A stretch of 6,718 nt of DNA from NCBI GenBank assembly GCA_046046315.1, contig JBJOKB010000035.1:1-6718 (forward strand). Direction: 5' to 3'. A model generated the notes under the pieces. It saw only the letters and a list, made by a program, of their open reading frames with translations, did not search any database and had not been told where the DNA came from. The first letter of the stretch is position 1. Every line of letters begins with the position of its first letter. The position numbers were made by a program, and so were the translations under genes. This document shows positions 5,838 through 6,718 of the stretch, one piece after another. This DNA is from ATZT02 sp046046315 (GTDB lineage: Bacteria > Actinomycetota > Actinomycetes > S36-B12 > UBA5976).

Positions 5838-6718
5838 TTAGCCTACAAATTCTTGGGCAAGTCTTCTTGCTGAAGAGTCTGTAAGGCTTGCTACTTGGTC
5901 AATTACAGCCCTTTTGGCACTTTTGTCATTACTCGCACTCTCGTACTGAAGCTTAAATTGTGGATCAAGTTTTCCTGGATTTTTTTGCAATCCTTCAACA
6001 ATGCTTAATATTAAATTCTGTTCCTTAGCATAATTTTCTGCTGCACCTTTTCTTTGCATAACAAATAAATTCACTACGGCTTTCAAAACCGCGATTTGAG
6101 CTTTTGTCTCGAGAGGAACCACTAAATTAGCCTTATATCTTGTTAAATTTTTAGCATCATTACCTAATTTTGTGGCTTGTTCTATCTCTTCAGTAAATTT
6201 ACCGATTAAATGACTAGTCATATTTTTTAAAGAAGCCATATCGACTTGAGTTGCTGTAAAAGAGCTAACCCACCAATTTTGAGAAATTAAAGATTTTAGT
6301 GCTTGACTTAATTTATCGTCTGCAATATCAGGTGCATATTCATTTCTGGCAAGTTTAACTACTTCGTTAAATTCCGGTTCAGCATTAAGTGCAAGTGGAC
6401 TAAAATGCTGACCATAGATTGCATCTTCAATATCATGAACGCTATAGGCAATATCATCAGCAATATCCATTACTTGAGCTTCAAAAACTTTTGATTTGTC
6501 TTTTGCTTTTAACCTAACCCAATCAAATATTTCTTTGTCTTCGTCATAGAAACCAAATTTTGGGTTGCTACCATCAAAGCCCCAAGGATATTTTGTTGAA
6601 GCATCAAGAGTTGCTCTAGTTAAATTTAAGCCAAGTGAACGACCATCGCGAATAGTTTTTGATTCAAGTCGAGTAAGTAATCTAAATGTTTGAGCATTTC
6701 CTTCAAATCCACCAATAT
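5838..6718 (-). CDS. dgt: Deoxyguanosinetriphosphate triphosphohydrolase-like protein (HD dNTPase), 5' truncated by window edge
   Basis: The frame is open from the stop at 5838-5840 to the window edge, giving 292 codons; the N-terminal third (roughly 120 residues, judging from usual family length) lies outside. The protein is an HD-domain dNTP triphosphohydrolase that splits dGTP or other dNTPs into nucleoside and triphosphate, controlling nucleotide pools. Visible motifs, from the fragment's first residue: FEGNAQTFRLLTRLE (4-18), GLNLTRATLDA (29-39) followed by KYPW, and EAQVMDIADDIAYSVHDIEDA (about 79-99), which contains the last Asp of the H...HD...D metal site. The first His and the HD pair must lie upstream, out of view. 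An ATG at 6470 falls inside this metal-binding motif and is not the real start. About 190 residues of helical C-terminal region follow. dnaG begins five bases after the stop, and the dgt-dnaG pair is known from actinobacteria. Confidence 0.95.
   Translation of the reverse strand, partial: IGGFEGNAQTFRLLTRLESKTIRDGRSLGLNLTRATLDASTKYPWGFDGSNPKFGFYDEDKEIFDWVRLKAKDKSKVFEAQVMDIADDIAYSVHDIEDAIYGQHFSPLALNAEPEFNEVVKLARNEYAPDIADDKLSQALKSLISQNWWVSSFTATQVDMASLKNMTSHLIGKFTEEIEQATKLGNDAKNLTRYKANLVVPLETKAQIAVLKAVVNLFVMQRKGAAENYAKEQNLILSIVEGLQKNPGKLDPQFKLQYESASNDKSAKRAVIDQVASLTDSSARRLAQEFVG

Noticed and set aside
1..6718. CRISPR arrays, insertion sequences, long direct repeats, toxin-antitoxin or defence genes
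   Set aside because: Looked for by eye on both strands; genes fill the window and none of these structures is present.

Overview
The window looks like a chromosomal segment from a low-GC (by eye, well below 45%) member of the Actinobacteria. The best evidence is the DNA primase, which opens with MAGRIR followed by an actinobacterial-style zinc-finger region and carries DPCELR in its Toprim domain. FolD supports this with GRGVTVGRP and SENATVTLCHTGT, and dgt sits directly next to dnaG, an arrangement I know from actinobacteria. Together with tight gene packing and AT-rich codon use, this suggests a streamlined aquatic lineage such as the freshwater acI/Nanopelagicales type. That lineage assignment is inference, not something the sequence proves.

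Left half (1-3133, + strand): a compact one-carbon/methylated-amine operon. It holds the last codons of soxA, complete soxG, folD and a betA-type GMC oxidoreductase. soxA/soxG overlap by 8 bases, soxG-folD are 11 bases apart, and folD/betA overlap by 4 bases. SoxA and SoxG belong to heterotetrameric sarcosine oxidase, which demethylates sarcosine to glycine and loads the methyl carbon onto tetrahydrofolate as 5,10-methylene-THF. FolD then oxidises that product to 10-formyl-THF. BetA-type enzymes start the same catabolic route at choline. The genes therefore fit a choline/betaine/sarcosine-to-glycine pathway whose other genes (soxB, soxD and perhaps betaine demethylases) would lie upstream, outside the window.

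Right half (3130-6718, - strand), converging on the operon: dgt (5' end cut by the window edge), dnaG five bases downstream, tRNA-Asn(GTT), and a peptidase S51/cyanophycinase-like serine hydrolase whose stop codon overlaps that of betA. dgt and dnaG are housekeeping genes of nucleotide-pool control and replication priming. I see no strong terminator anywhere on this strand, so the tRNA and the S51 gene may be partly served by read-through from dgt-dnaG.

No stretch over 300 bases lacks a gene. I found no mobile elements, CRISPR arrays, long repeats, riboswitches or broken genes. I do not see an undescribed system here. The points most worth a second look are the sox-folD-betA coupling, the uncharacterised substrate of the S51 protein, and two gene-boundary issues: a soxA tail missed for its shortness, and a dgt fragment easily mis-started at an internal ATG.
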